From an uncultured Marinobacterium sp. (lineage in GTDB: Bacteria > Pseudomonadota > Gammaproteobacteria > Pseudomonadales > Balneatricaceae): a stretch of 64,000 nt of DNA. Positions 40,925 to 49,436 of this stretch are shown in pieces. Below the pieces are notes generated by a model. That model made no database searches and was not told the DNA's origin. It was given only the letters and a program-made list of their open reading frames with translations. Position 1 is the first letter of the stretch. Each line of letters begins with the position of its first letter. Location: assembly GCA_947501565.1 (NCBI GenBank), contig CANMWJ010000017.1, positions 30,632-94,631 of the forward strand. Reading direction: 5' to 3'. Position numbers and translations under genes: made by a program.

Positions 40925-41596
40925 ATGGGTATCTTTTCCCGTTTTCAGGACATCGTGAACGCCAACATCAACTCCCTGCTGGACCGCGCCGAAGACCCGG
41001 AAAAAATGATCCGGATGATGATCCAGGAGATGGAAGACACACTGGTAGAGGTACGCACTACCTCCGCCCGCGTAATTGCCGACCGCAAAACGCTGGAGCG
41101 CCGCATCGGCAACCTGGAGCGCGATGCCGACGAGTGGCAGGGCAAAGCCAAGCTGGCACTGAGCAAAGGCCGCGAAGACCTGGCCCGCGCCGCACTCGCC
41201 GAGCAGGCAAGCATCGAAGAAACGCTGGAGCTGGCTCGCAACGAACTGCTGCTGGTTGATGAACAACTGGCAGAACTGAACGACGAGATCGCTCAGCTGC
41301 AGCGCAAACTGGACGATGCCAAGGCCAAGCAGAAAGCCCTGCTGGCACGTGAGCAGACTACACGCTCCCGCCTTGAGATCCGCCGCCGCTTCAGCCGCGA
41401 CAAACTGAACGAAGCTTTCGACAAGTTCGAACGCTACGAACGTAAGATGGACGATATGGAGGCCGAGGTAGAAAGTTACGACCTGGGCGCCAAAGACCTG
41501 GCTGACGAGATCGCTGATCTCGAACGCGACGAGAAACTCGACGATGCACTGGCTAAGCTAAAGGCGCAGATGGAAAGCGATAAAAAAGGTAACTGA
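40925..41596 (+). CDS. pspA: Phage shock protein A
   Basis: 223-residue ESCRT-III-like membrane-remodelling protein. It starts MGIFSRFQDIVNANINSLLD (membrane-binding amphipathic helix), then EDPEKMIRMMIQEMEDTLVE, and is almost entirely coiled coil. It senses stored-curvature stress, restrains PspF and polymerises to protect leaky membranes. AAGGAGA lies seven bases ahead of the ATG. First gene of pspABC; strongly inducible expression is expected. Confidence 0.97.
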   Translation: MGIFSRFQDIVNANINSLLDRAEDPEKMIRMMIQEMEDTLVEVRTTSARVIADRKTLERRIGNLERDADEWQGKAKLALSKGREDLARAALAEQASIEETLELARNELLLVDEQLAELNDEIAQLQRKLDDAKAKQKALLAREQTTRSRLEIRRRFSRDKLNEAFDKFERYERKMDDMEAEVESYDLGAKDLADEIADLERDEKLDDALAKLKAQMESDKKGN

Positions 41597-41598
41597 TA

Positions 41599-41865
41599 AT
41601 GTCCAGCATCCTGTTCTTTTTCGTCCCGACCGTAATCTTTATGGGGCTGGTCGCCCCACTCTGGCTGGTCCTGCACTACGTCAGCAAGTCACGGGCACAC
41701 AAAGGATTATCCGAGGATGATCGTCACACGCTGAGCAGCGCGCTGGCGCAGGTGGAGAAGCTGGAAGAGCGTATCGGCACGCTGGAAACCATTCTGGATG
41801 CAGAGCATCCCCAGTGGCGCGATGACGAAGCCAACCACCGTTACCAGGGTTCTACGAGGAGATAA
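41599..41865 (+). CDS. pspB: Phage shock protein B
   Basis: 88 residues. The N-terminal membrane helix is FFFVPTVIFMGLVAPLWLVL. The cytoplasmic amphipathic helix (ALAQVEKLEERIGTLETIL) is typical of PspB, which with PspC relieves PspA inhibition of PspF. Two bp after pspA. Confidence 0.93.
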   Translation: MSSILFFFVPTVIFMGLVAPLWLVLHYVSKSRAHKGLSEDDRHTLSSALAQVEKLEERIGTLETILDAEHPQWRDDEANHRYQGSTRR

Positions 41866-41867
41866 CG

Positions 41868-42332
41868 ATGTTTTCACGTAAATACAACGGTTATGACATG
41901 GACCTGTACCGCAGCCGCGATGACCGCTGGCTGGCTGGAGTCTGCGGTGGTATCGCCGACAATATCAATATGCCGAGCTGGCTGGTGCGCCTGGGTTTCA
42001 TCACAATGTTCCTGTTCACCGGCAGCTTCGCCATCCTGCTCTATATCGCAGGAGTGGTGATGATGGCCAAACGCCCTCGCTCAAACAGCGATGAACACAC
42101 AACGCAGTCGTACAGTTACCACGGCCACCGCGCCGAACAACCAAAACGGCATACCACTCAAAGCGATGCACACAATCTGAAAGAGGCGCTGTTCAGCTAC
42201 GGCCCCACACCGACCGGCCAAGTTGCCGATATCAGCGAACGGATGCGCCGGGTGGATGAAAAACTGCGCCAGATGGAGGGGTACGTTACCTCCCGCAAGT
42301 TTCAGTTTGACCGGGAGATTAAGCGCAGCTGA
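41868..42332 (+). CDS. pspC: Phage shock protein C
   Basis: 154 residues. The PspC domain has LYRSRDDRWLAGVCGGIADN, then a membrane helix (RLGFITMFLFTGSFAILLYI). The cytoplasmic tail is polar and ends in a short coiled coil (ISERMRRVDEKLRQMEGYV). It is a toxin-like membrane sensor in known systems, balanced by PspB. Two bp after pspB; no pspD follows. Confidence 0.94.
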   Translation: MFSRKYNGYDMDLYRSRDDRWLAGVCGGIADNINMPSWLVRLGFITMFLFTGSFAILLYIAGVVMMAKRPRSNSDEHTTQSYSYHGHRAEQPKRHTTQSDAHNLKEALFSYGPTPTGQVADISERMRRVDEKLRQMEGYVTSRKFQFDREIKRS

Positions 42333-42370
42333 TTCATTCGCTGCCCCATCGAACACGCGCGCACAGACAC

Positions 42371-42388
42371 TGTCTCCAAATAGAGACA
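42371..42388. promoter_or_regulatory. Palindrome 1 of a pair (TGTCTCCA-N4-GAGACA)
   Basis: TGTCTCCAAATAGAGACA, 39 bp after the pspC stop. It shares 14 of 18 positions with the palindrome at 42436. Centre-to-centre spacing is 65 bp, about six helical turns. No T-run follows, so terminators are unlikely; paired operators or RNA hairpins are possible. Confidence 0.6.
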
Positions 42389-42430
42389 TCAAACCACCCA
42401 CCGAAAAAAAACGTATATAAGTCTGCTAGT

Positions 42431-42458
42431 TACCTTGTCTCCATTCGGAGACAAGGTA
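42431..42458. promoter_or_regulatory. Palindrome 2 of a pair, 12-bp perfect arms
   Basis: Arms TACCTTGTCTCC and GGAGACAAGGTA around ATTC; the core TGTCTCCATTCGGAGACA matches palindrome 1. Between the two lies GTATATAAG, a possible -10. It is also downstream of the small minus-strand ORF at 42481-42561. Confidence 0.65.
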
Positions 42459-42480
42459 AAGAGAAGTTCTTGCGGTACGC

Positions 42481-42561
42481 TTAAGCCCGCGCGACAGCAA
42501 AACCCACCACGAAGCCACCAAATGCTGCCAGATACAACGGCAGATAAGAAATGTGTTCCAT
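42481..42561 (-). CDS. Candidate 26-residue single-span membrane protein
   Basis: The ORF begins MEHISYLPLY and ends VVGFAVARA; nearly all of it is one hydrophobic helix with two small Gly-rich turns. GAGGGAAAGG lies directly before the ATG, a good ribosome binding site. On the same strand, TGGCAC-N5-TTGA at 42651-42666 resembles a sigma-54 site, although the -12 GC is GA. It lies beside pspABC, where small membrane proteins occur in other bacteria (PspD, PspG), but no homology can be claimed. The rest of the 544-bp gap between pspC and tas shows no other gene. Confidence 0.4.
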   Translation of the reverse strand: MEHISYLPLYLAAFGGFVVGFAVARA

Positions 42562-42830
42562 ACCTTTCCCTCAAATACTCTGCTTTACGCCAACCTACAC
42601 CGGCAGGGCCGATCGGTTTTGCTCAGTTTTAGTCTCAGAAATATCTGTAGATCAAACCCTGTGCCAGCAACAAAAATATGACTATTAATCAATAGGATAG
42701 GTATTTTTGGCAGTCGAAATCAGGAAAGACAAACGGGCCTTACAGAGAGATTTGTCGCCATCCCGGAACAGAATACCGACAACACAAACGCCCGTTTTAT
42801 TTATAAGTTGTGTAGTAAGAACACAAAAAG

Positions 42831-42859
42831 AAAACCCCGCTAACGCGGGGTTCTTTTTA
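42831..42859. terminator. Terminator after tas
   Basis: CCCCGC-TAAC-GCGGGG stem flanked by AAAA on one side and TTCTTTTT on the other. On the minus strand it follows the tas stop codon by about 25 bp. Confidence 0.88.
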
Positions 42860-42876
42860 TCCACAGCCCGTTACGA

Positions 42877-43914
42877 TTAAGGACAAGGATTTGGATAGAG
42901 CACGTTGATCGCTTCGATCTCCGCCAGCAACTCATCCGACAGGCTGACATCAATGGATGCGATATTGGTTTCCAACTGCGCCATCGTACTGGCACCGATG
43001 ATATTGGAGTCTACGAACGGGCGGCTGTTCACCCACGCCAATGCCATGGTGCAGGGATCCAGTCCGTGCTTCTGTGCCAACTCAACATAAGCCTGCACCG
43101 CCTTCTGGCCCTGTTCGGTAAAGTAACGACCGTACGCCGGGTATTTGGTGATACGGGCACCGTCAGGACGCGCACCGCCCATGTACTTGCCACTTAGCAC
43201 ACCAAACGCCAGTGGCGAATAGGGCAGCAGGGAGACGTTTTCACGGTGCAGTACTTCAGCCAGCCCCACTTCCGCGGTGCGGTTGAGGAAGTTGTACGGA
43301 TTCTGTACCGATACTACCTTCGGCAACTCATGCTGTTCGGCCAGTTGCAGGAACTTCATGGTGCCCCAGGCACTTTCGTTGGAGAGACCGATGTGACGTA
43401 CCAGCCCTTCATCCACCAGCTCCGCCAGCGCCTCCAGAGTTTCCAGGATCGGCGTGCCGTCCTTCTCCGGTTTATGCACGTAGTTGAGCTGACCAAAGAA
43501 GTTGGTGGCACGCTCCGGCCAGTGCAGCTGGTAGAGATCGATATAGTCGGTCTGCAGACGCTTCAGGCTGCCAGTCACAGCCTCGCGGATGTTCTTACGA
43601 TCCAGCGCCATATCAGGGCGGATATAACTCACCATGTCCGCCGGTGCGGCCACCTTAGTGGCGATCACCATCTGCTCACGGTTACCGCGCGCTTTGAGCC
43701 AGTTACCGATAATCTCCTCGTTACGCCCCTGATACTCAGGCGAACTTGGGATCGGATACATCTCGGCACCGTCGAAGAAATTCACACCCTGATCCAGGGC
43801 GTAATCCATCTGCTCAAAGGCTTCCGCTTCACTGTGATCGCTGCCGTAGGTCATGGTACCCAGACAGATACGACTCACGTTGATATCGGTGTTTCCCAGC
43901 GTACGGTAATCCAT
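42877..43914 (-). CDS. tas: Aldo/keto reductase, Tas family
   Basis: 345-residue NADP-dependent TIM-barrel oxidoreductase (E. coli Tas 346). The catalytic tetrad is visible: Asp and Tyr in FFDGAEMYPIPSSPEYQGR, Lys in VIATKVAA, His in YQLHWPERATNFFG. The NADP-binding end reads NIIGASTMAQLETNI. The physiological substrate of Tas is not established. It lies 12 bp downstream of rlmI and ends at an intrinsic terminator, so it closes the long minus-strand run starting at ygfB. Confidence 0.92.
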   Translation of the reverse strand: MDYRTLGNTDINVSRICLGTMTYGSDHSEAEAFEQMDYALDQGVNFFDGAEMYPIPSSPEYQGRNEEIIGNWLKARGNREQMVIATKVAAPADMVSYIRPDMALDRKNIREAVTGSLKRLQTDYIDLYQLHWPERATNFFGQLNYVHKPEKDGTPILETLEALAELVDEGLVRHIGLSNESAWGTMKFLQLAEQHELPKVVSVQNPYNFLNRTAEVGLAEVLHRENVSLLPYSPLAFGVLSGKYMGGARPDGARITKYPAYGRYFTEQGQKAVQAYVELAQKHGLDPCTMALAWVNSRPFVDSNIIGASTMAQLETNIASIDVSLSDELLAEIEAINVLYPNPCP

Positions 43915-43926
43915 GCTTAGTGCTCC

Positions 43927-45123
43927 TTAAGATGCAGGCAGAATGCGGGCAAAATAAGCTTTCAGGTAATCAGTTTCCGGGATCGCCGGATGCAGCGGAT
44001 GATCCGCCCCCTGATGCCCCTGATGGAATATCTGAGCGTTACGATCCAGTTCACGGCTGTTGGAACGGATAATATCCATCAGGCGGTCGTACTGCAGGTG
44101 CATGGAGCAGGATGCAGACACCAGCACTCCACCTTTGCCCAGCAGACGCATGGCAAAGTTATTCATACGCGAGTAGGCACGCTCACCGTTACGGATATCT
44201 TTCTTCTTAGCGATAAACGCCGGTGGATCCACAATCACAACGTCGAAACGCTCTTTCTCGGCGATCATGGTTTTGCAGATATCAAATGCATCGCCGTGGA
44301 AACCTTCAAAGCGGTCCTCGGCACCGTTGATACGGGCGTTCTCTGCTGCCACTTCCAGCGCATAATGGGAGGCATCCACACAGATCACCTCTTCAGCACC
44401 GGCTGCCAGCGCCTGCGCACCCCAGCCACCCACGTAACTGAACAGGTCCAGTACACGCTTGCCTTTCACATGTTTCTGCATCTGCGCGCGGTTTTCACGG
44501 TGATCGTAGAACCAACCGGTTTTCTGACCCTTCTGCAGCGGCGCCAGCAGCTGCACGCCGTTCTCCTCCAGCGGGCAGAGATCCGGAATATCGCCCTGCA
44601 CAATCTCGGTGTAGGTTTCGAGGCCTTCCATATCACGCATCTTGCCATCGTTACGCAGCAGGATCGCTTTCGGACGGAACACCTTGTTCAGCGCATCGAT
44701 GATATCTTCCAGCACCGCTTCCATCCCTGCCGTGGAGATCTGCACCACAAAGGTATCCATAAAGCGGTCGATCACCAATCCCGGCAGGTTATCGCTGTCG
44801 CCATAGACCAAGCGGTAACACGGTGCGTCAAAGCAGGCTTCTCGCAGGGAGAGCGCAATCTTCAGACGGTGCACCAGCAGGGAGCGATCCAGCAAGTGTT
44901 TGGTATCGCGGCTGACGATACGGCCGCAGATCAGCGTGTTCGGATTGATGTAGGCGATACCCAGCGGTTTGCCGCGGCTGTTTTCCACCACCACCTGCTC
45001 GCCGGTGGTGAAGTTTTTCAATGGGGAAACAGCGGTATCGACTTCGTTGCTGTAGATCCAGAGGTGACCACCACGCAGACGACGGTCGGCGCCATCGCGA
45101 AGTTTCAGAATTTGCAGTGACAT
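43927..45123 (-). CDS. rlmI: 23S rRNA (cytosine(1962)-C(5))-methyltransferase
   Basis: 398 residues from ATG 45123 (MSLQILKLRDGADRRLRGGH); the frame is open 23 codons further up, but this start gives the family N-terminal PUA domain. The SAM domain has VLDLFSYVGGWGAQALAAGA (motif I), then VIVDPPAFIAKKKD (motif IV) and the catalytic cysteine in VSASCSMHL. E. coli RlmI is 396 residues. It is followed closely by tas. Confidence 0.93.
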   Translation of the reverse strand: MSLQILKLRDGADRRLRGGHLWIYSNEVDTAVSPLKNFTTGEQVVVENSRGKPLGIAYINPNTLICGRIVSRDTKHLLDRSLLVHRLKIALSLREACFDAPCYRLVYGDSDNLPGLVIDRFMDTFVVQISTAGMEAVLEDIIDALNKVFRPKAILLRNDGKMRDMEGLETYTEIVQGDIPDLCPLEENGVQLLAPLQKGQKTGWFYDHRENRAQMQKHVKGKRVLDLFSYVGGWGAQALAAGAEEVICVDASHYALEVAAENARINGAEDRFEGFHGDAFDICKTMIAEKERFDVVIVDPPAFIAKKKDIRNGERAYSRMNNFAMRLLGKGGVLVSASCSMHLQYDRLMDIIRSNSRELDRNAQIFHQGHQGADHPLHPAIPETDYLKAYFARILPAS

Positions 45124-45201
45124 TAATTTTTTATCCGGCTTAAACAATAATCCCGGCTGGGGCCTCCGCTGCACAGGTAACGGATTCCCCACCGGGACGG
45201 G

Positions 45202-45239
45202 TTGATCGGATCGGGCACCTTTAAAAAGGCGCCGATCAA
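45202..45239. other. Long imperfect hairpin abutting the gcvH stop
   Basis: Outer arms TTGATCGG and CCGATCAA, inner arms GGCACCTT and AAGGCGCC with one mismatch. It begins right after the gcvH stop codon. A T5 lies in the inner arm and loop rather than after the stem, so termination is doubtful; 3' mRNA protection is possible. Confidence 0.6.
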
Positions 45240-45632
45240 TCAGGATTCAGATTCGCAGTGCGCTGCGTACGCGTCTGCGCTGAGCAGGCTTTCCAGCTCA
45301 GATTCGTCGCTCAGCTTCACTTTGAAGAACCAGCCATCGCCGTAAGGATCGCTGTTTACCAGTTCCGGCTCATCTTCCAGTGCTTCGTTAACCGCTACCA
45401 CTTCACCGGAGATCGGTGCGTAGATGTCGGAAGCTGCTTTAACAGACTCCACCACACCCGCATCATCGCCAGAGGAGAAGTCAGCGCCAACTTCAGGCAG
45501 TTCAACAAATACCACATCACCCAGCAGGTCCTGCGCGTGATCGGTTACACCCACGGTTACGGTGCCGTCGCCTTCAGCGCGGATCCATTCGTGGCTCGCT
45601 ACGTACTTCAGTTCGGATGGAATGTCACTCAT
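45240..45632 (-). CDS. gcvH: Glycine cleavage system H protein
   Basis: 130-residue lipoyl carrier that shuttles the aminomethyl group between P, T and L proteins. The lipoylated lysine is K65 in [19 protein letters not shown]. The N-terminus [20 protein letters not shown] is typical. It follows gcvT by 22 bp. gcvP is not next to it, which is unusual for a gcv operon. Lipoylation could depend on LipB/LipA or on a ligase such as the homologue at 57.1 kb. Confidence 0.96.
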   Translation of the reverse strand: MSDIPSELKYVASHEWIRAEGDGTVTVGVTDHAQDLLGDVVFVELPEVGADFSSGDDAGVVESVKAASDIYAPISGEVVAVNEALEDEPELVNSDPYGDGWFFKVKLSDESELESLLSADAYAAHCESES

Positions 45633-45654
45633 TTCCGCGTCCTACCCCTTCGGA

Positions 45655-46761
45655 TTAAGAAAAGACTTTTTTACCATTACGTACAAACACAGGACGGACC
45701 ACTTTGACCGGTACCTGCTTGCCACGCATATCTACAGCTGCGCTTTCGCCAGTACCCTGAGGTACACGCGCCAACGCAACCGAGTGTCCCAGTGTCGGCG
45801 AGAAACTACCGCTGGTAATTTCACCTTCACCCACACCGTCAACAATTACTTTCTGGTGTGCACGCAGCACACCACGGCCTTCCAGTACCAGACCCACCAG
45901 CTTCTCTGCAACGCCTGCAGCGCGTTGCGCTTCCAGAGCATCGCGGCCGATGAAGTCACGCTCCTGCGGTTCCCATGCGATGGTCCAGCCCATATTGGCG
46001 GCCAGTGGTGATACATTTTCATCCATGTCAGAGCCGTACAGGTTCATACCAGCCTCCAGACGCAGGGTATCACGCGCGCCCAGACCACATGGCTGTACGC
46101 CGGCGTCCGCCAGCGCCTGCCAGAACTCTACCGCCTCATCTTCCGGCAGCATGATCTCAAGACCGTCTTCACCGGTATAACCAGTGCGGGCGATAAACCA
46201 ACCCTCGGACTCGACACCCTGGAAGATGCTCAATGTATCGATCAGTTTAGCGCGGGATTCAGTCACCGCCACTTTCGCTTTGGCCAGCGCCTGTGGGCCC
46301 TGCACGGCAACCATCGCCAGATCGGGATGCTCGGTCAGCGCGACGTCATCAAACTTGGCCGCCTGCTCCGCCATCCACGCCAGATCTTTCTCACGGGTAG
46401 CGCAATTTACAACCACGCGGAACCATTCACCGGCCACGCCCGGCTCAGACATCAGATACACAATCAGATCATCAATCACGCCGCCATCGACATTCAGCAT
46501 GCCGGAATAGAGCGCTTTACCTTTAACGGCCAGTTTGTTCACGTCGTTTGCCAGCAGGTGACGCAGGAACTCTTTCGCGTCTGCACCGGTCACGTCAACG
46601 ACGGTCATATGTGATACATCAAACATACCGGAATCGTTGCGGACTACATTGTGCTCTTCCATCTGCGAGCCATAGTGCAGCGGCATATCCCAGCCACCAA
46701 AATCAACAACCTTGGCACCCATATCCACATGTGCCTGATGAAGCGCGGTTTTATTGCCCAT
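45655..46761 (-). CDS. gcvT: Aminomethyltransferase (glycine cleavage T protein)
   Basis: 368 residues from ATG 46761 ([20 protein letters not shown]); 27 upstream codons are open but do not resemble the family. It transfers the methylene group to tetrahydrofolate, giving methylene-THF used by thyA. Folate-site segments are [26 protein letters not shown] and [15 protein letters not shown]; the C-terminal beta barrel has [12 protein letters not shown] 7-bp stem hairpin lies in its leader. No glycine riboswitch was recognised. Confidence 0.96.
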   Translation of the reverse strand: MGNKTALHQAHVDMGAKVVDFGGWDMPLHYGSQMEEHNVVRNDSGMFDVSHMTVVDVTGADAKEFLRHLLANDVNKLAVKGKALYSGMLNVDGGVIDDLIVYLMSEPGVAGEWFRVVVNCATREKDLAWMAEQAAKFDDVALTEHPDLAMVAVQGPQALAKAKVAVTESRAKLIDTLSIFQGVESEGWFIARTGYTGEDGLEIMLPEDEAVEFWQALADAGVQPCGLGARDTLRLEAGMNLYGSDMDENVSPLAANMGWTIAWEPQERDFIGRDALEAQRAAGVAEKLVGLVLEGRGVLRAHQKVIVDGVGEGEITSGSFSPTLGHSVALARVPQGTGESAAVDMRGKQVPVKVVRPVFVRNGKKVFS

Positions 46762-46787
46762 AGCTGAAACTCTTCGTGAACGGGTCA

Positions 46788-46809
46788 CACGGCCGTTACC
46801 CTGGCCGTG
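46788..46809 (-). promoter_or_regulatory. Hairpin in the gcvT leader
   Basis: Arms CACGGCC and GGCCGTG with an 8-nt loop, 27 bases upstream of the gcvT ATG on the transcribed strand. Function unknown; it does not look like a glycine riboswitch. Confidence 0.55.
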
Positions 46810-46892
46810 AAACTGAAAAAAGGGAAGACAATTTATAGCCAATCGGGCGTCAGATCAATCTTTGATCGCCGCCCGTTGCTGAGACCATCGTA

Positions 46893-48161
46893 TCAGGGCT
46901 TGATCGGACGCTGTGCCAGGCGCGGCAGTTTACCGCGCAAGCCCATCGCATCCATCACAATATGGTTCTTAACCGGTGCCATTTTATCCAGCAGGTTCAT
47001 CCCCAGATTGCGTGCCAGACGCACGACCGGCTGCTCCTCGTTGAACAGGCGCTTAAAACCTTCCATCGCCGCTGACATCTGCAGGTTATCGCTGCGGCGC
47101 GCGCGTTCGAAACGACGCAGCACAGATTCGCTGCCCCAGGCTTCACCGCGCTCGGCGGCATCCAGGATCACCTCGGCCAAGGCCGCTGCATCCAATAAGC
47201 CCAGGTTCACCCCCTGGCCCGCCAGCGGGTGGATGGTGTGGGCGGCATCACCAATGGCCGCAAATCCCGCCTGCACGTAATGTTTGGCATGACGCTGTCG
47301 CAGCGGGAACAGGTGGCGCTGATCGACCCACTCCACCGCACCGAGGCGGTGCTCGAAGGTACGCGCCAACGCCGCACAGAAGGCTTCATCATCCAGTTCG
47401 ATCAGTTCGCGGGCATGCGCCGGTGAGGTGGACCAGACAATGGAGCTGACATGGTCGCCGCTCTCACTGTGCAGAGGCAGGATCGCCAGTGGACCGTCTT
47501 CGGTGAATCGCTGCCAGGCGGTACGCTGGTGCGGATGTTCCGTTTTGATGGTGGTCACGATCGCGTGGTGGCCATAATCCCACTCCCACATGGCGAGGCC
47601 CGCCATCTGACGGGTGCGGGACAAAGCGCCATCAGCCGCCACAACCAGGGAGGCGTGCAAAGTCCGGCCATCGCTGAGCTGCAGTTCGCGCACGCCATTA
47701 GACTGACATTCGGAGAGCTGACGCAACTCGACGCCAGACTCAAAATGGATATTGTCGTGCTGCCCCACTACATCGTAGAGCGCCGCCAGGGTGACGCGGT
47801 TCTCAACGATATGACCCAGGCAGGGCTCGTGCAGTTCGCGGGCAGAAAAATGGATATGTCCGGTGCCTTCACCGTCCCATACATCCATATCGGTATAAGG
47901 GCTCACCCGGAAACTGAGCATCCGCTCCCAAGCCCCAACAGAAGTGAGAATCTGCTGCGACGCACAGGTCAGCGCACTCACCCGCGGGTCGTACCCCTCG
48001 GCCTGCTGGCGGCGCACCACATCCGGGTACCCGGCAGGATCTCCGGCACGCTGCTCCAGGATATGAATCTTAAGTCCGCTGGGGGCGATCGCAGTGGCCA
48101 GCGTCACGCCCACCATGCCTGCACCGACAATCACTACATCAGCATGCTCTACAGCGCTCAT
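46893..48161 (-). CDS. ubiI: FAD-dependent ubiquinone hydroxylase UbiI-type
   Basis: 422-residue flavin monooxygenase of the UbiH/UbiI/UbiF family, hydroxylating the C5 position in ubiquinone synthesis in the UbiI branch. The FAD dinucleotide fold is VVIVGAGMVGVTLATAIA, the second FAD motif is AAIGDAAHTIHPLAGQGVNLGL, and ADGALSR is the middle DG motif. The assignment to UbiI rather than UbiF rests on IHFSARELHEPCLGHIVEN and on lying right after ubiH, as in E. coli. Confidence 0.88.
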   Translation of the reverse strand: MSAVEHADVVIVGAGMVGVTLATAIAPSGLKIHILEQRAGDPAGYPDVVRRQQAEGYDPRVSALTCASQQILTSVGAWERMLSFRVSPYTDMDVWDGEGTGHIHFSARELHEPCLGHIVENRVTLAALYDVVGQHDNIHFESGVELRQLSECQSNGVRELQLSDGRTLHASLVVAADGALSRTRQMAGLAMWEWDYGHHAIVTTIKTEHPHQRTAWQRFTEDGPLAILPLHSESGDHVSSIVWSTSPAHARELIELDDEAFCAALARTFEHRLGAVEWVDQRHLFPLRQRHAKHYVQAGFAAIGDAAHTIHPLAGQGVNLGLLDAAALAEVILDAAERGEAWGSESVLRRFERARRSDNLQMSAAMEGFKRLFNEEQPVVRLARNLGMNLLDKMAPVKNHIVMDAMGLRGKLPRLAQRPIKP

Positions 48162-48170
48162 CTCAATTCC

Positions 48171-49436
48171 TTACTTATATTCCGGACCAGCGTTCAGCTC
48201 GGGCGCGGGCATATCCAGCCCCATCGCGCCCCGGGCAAATACAGTTTTGGCGGGCGGACAGACATCCAGCAGTTGCAGTCCCAGATCCCGACCCAGCGTC
48301 AACAGCGGGTTACGGTTGGAGAACAGCTTCATAATGCGGTCACTCAGACCGATGGTGCGCTGCTGGTCATAGCGCTGCTGTTCATAAAAAGCCTGCAACA
48401 CCGCCAGATCACCCAGCGACTGTCCAGCCTGACGCGCTTTGATCAGCTGATCGGCCAGCGCCGCGACACCGCGCAACGCCAGGTTGTAGCCCTGCCCGGC
48501 GATTGGATGCAACGCGTGCGCAGCGTTACCCAATACCACCAGACCGGCACGTACCTGCTCGTCGGCCAGCGCCAGTTTCAGCGGATAGGCGTGACGTTCA
48601 CCCACGTGCACAAACTGCCCGGCACGATAACCGAAGCGCTCATGCACACGTTCGATAAAGGCTGCATCATCCAAAGCCAGTACGTCATCCACCTGATCGT
48701 CGGGTACGGTCCAGACCAAACCGCATCGGTGACGACCACCTTCGTCTTCCAGCGGCAACAGCGCCATCGGGCCGCTATCGGTAAACCGCTCGTAGGCCAC
48801 GCCATCATGGGAACGGTCCGGACTGATATTGGCGATCACCGCGTGCTGGTCGTAACTCTGCAGCTGGTAGCCGATCCCCATCCGTTCGCGCAGTTCAGAA
48901 CGGCCGCCGTCGGCCATCACCACCAGCTCGGCAGTTACGGTCTCGGTCTGGTCGTTCTGCTTAATGCTCAGCCCCATCTGTTCGACGCCGGGCTGGATAT
49001 CCATCACCTCAGCCGGACAGATAAAATCAACGCATCCGGCATCCGGTTGCTGCAGACGATCCAGCAGCACCCGCCCCAGCCAGTGGTTTTCCACCACGTA
49101 ACCCAGCGCAGGGACCTGCTCGTCGCGCGCGTGCAAGCGGCTGGTGCCGAAGTGCCCTCGGTCGGAAACGTGGATATGCTCAATCGGGCTCAGGTGTTCA
49201 CGTAACGTGTCCCAGATCCCCATCTGTTCGTAGATGGTACGGGCGCCGTACGCCAGCGCAGTCGCACGGGAATCGTAGCTGGGTTGGTATTCCAGCGTTT
49301 GCGGGGCGGGTAGCGGAAAGGCTTCCACCACCGCGATCTTCAGATCCAGTGCCTCGCTGGCAGGGAGCAATGCCGCTGCCAGGCTGGCACCGACCATGCC
49401 GCCGCCAACGATGACGATGTCGTAATGCTGTTTCAT
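48171..49436 (-). CDS. ubiH: FAD-dependent 2-octaprenyl-6-methoxyphenol hydroxylase
   Basis: 421-residue flavin monooxygenase adding the C1 hydroxyl in ubiquinone synthesis. The N-terminal FAD fold is IVIVGGGMVGASLAAAL. HVSDRGHFGTSRLHARDEQV and ALGYVVENHWLG are UbiH-like. The FAD/ribityl motif is VVLGNAAHALHPIAGQGYNL, with Asn where many members have Asp. Its ATG overlaps the pepP stop (ATGA); ubiI follows 9 bp after. Confidence 0.93.
   Translation of the reverse strand: MKQHYDIVIVGGGMVGASLAAALLPASEALDLKIAVVEAFPLPAPQTLEYQPSYDSRATALAYGARTIYEQMGIWDTLREHLSPIEHIHVSDRGHFGTSRLHARDEQVPALGYVVENHWLGRVLLDRLQQPDAGCVDFICPAEVMDIQPGVEQMGLSIKQNDQTETVTAELVVMADGGRSELRERMGIGYQLQSYDQHAVIANISPDRSHDGVAYERFTDSGPMALLPLEDEGGRHRCGLVWTVPDDQVDDVLALDDAAFIERVHERFGYRAGQFVHVGERHAYPLKLALADEQVRAGLVVLGNAAHALHPIAGQGYNLALRGVAALADQLIKARQAGQSLGDLAVLQAFYEQQRYDQQRTIGLSDRIMKLFSNRNPLLTLGRDLGLQLLDVCPPAKTVFARGAMGLDMPAPELNAGPEYK

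Noticed and set aside
42727..42800. AAACGGGC ... GCCCGTTT pair as a small RNA or terminator
   Set aside because: The arms are ~50 nt apart with an unstructured-looking middle; too weak to call.
42333..42876. pspD or pspE gene after pspC
   Set aside because: No open frame of suitable size with a matching membrane or rhodanese pattern on the plus strand.
46762..46892. Glycine riboswitch upstream of gcvT
   Set aside because: The gap is short, shows one simple hairpin only, and lacks tandem aptamer landmarks.
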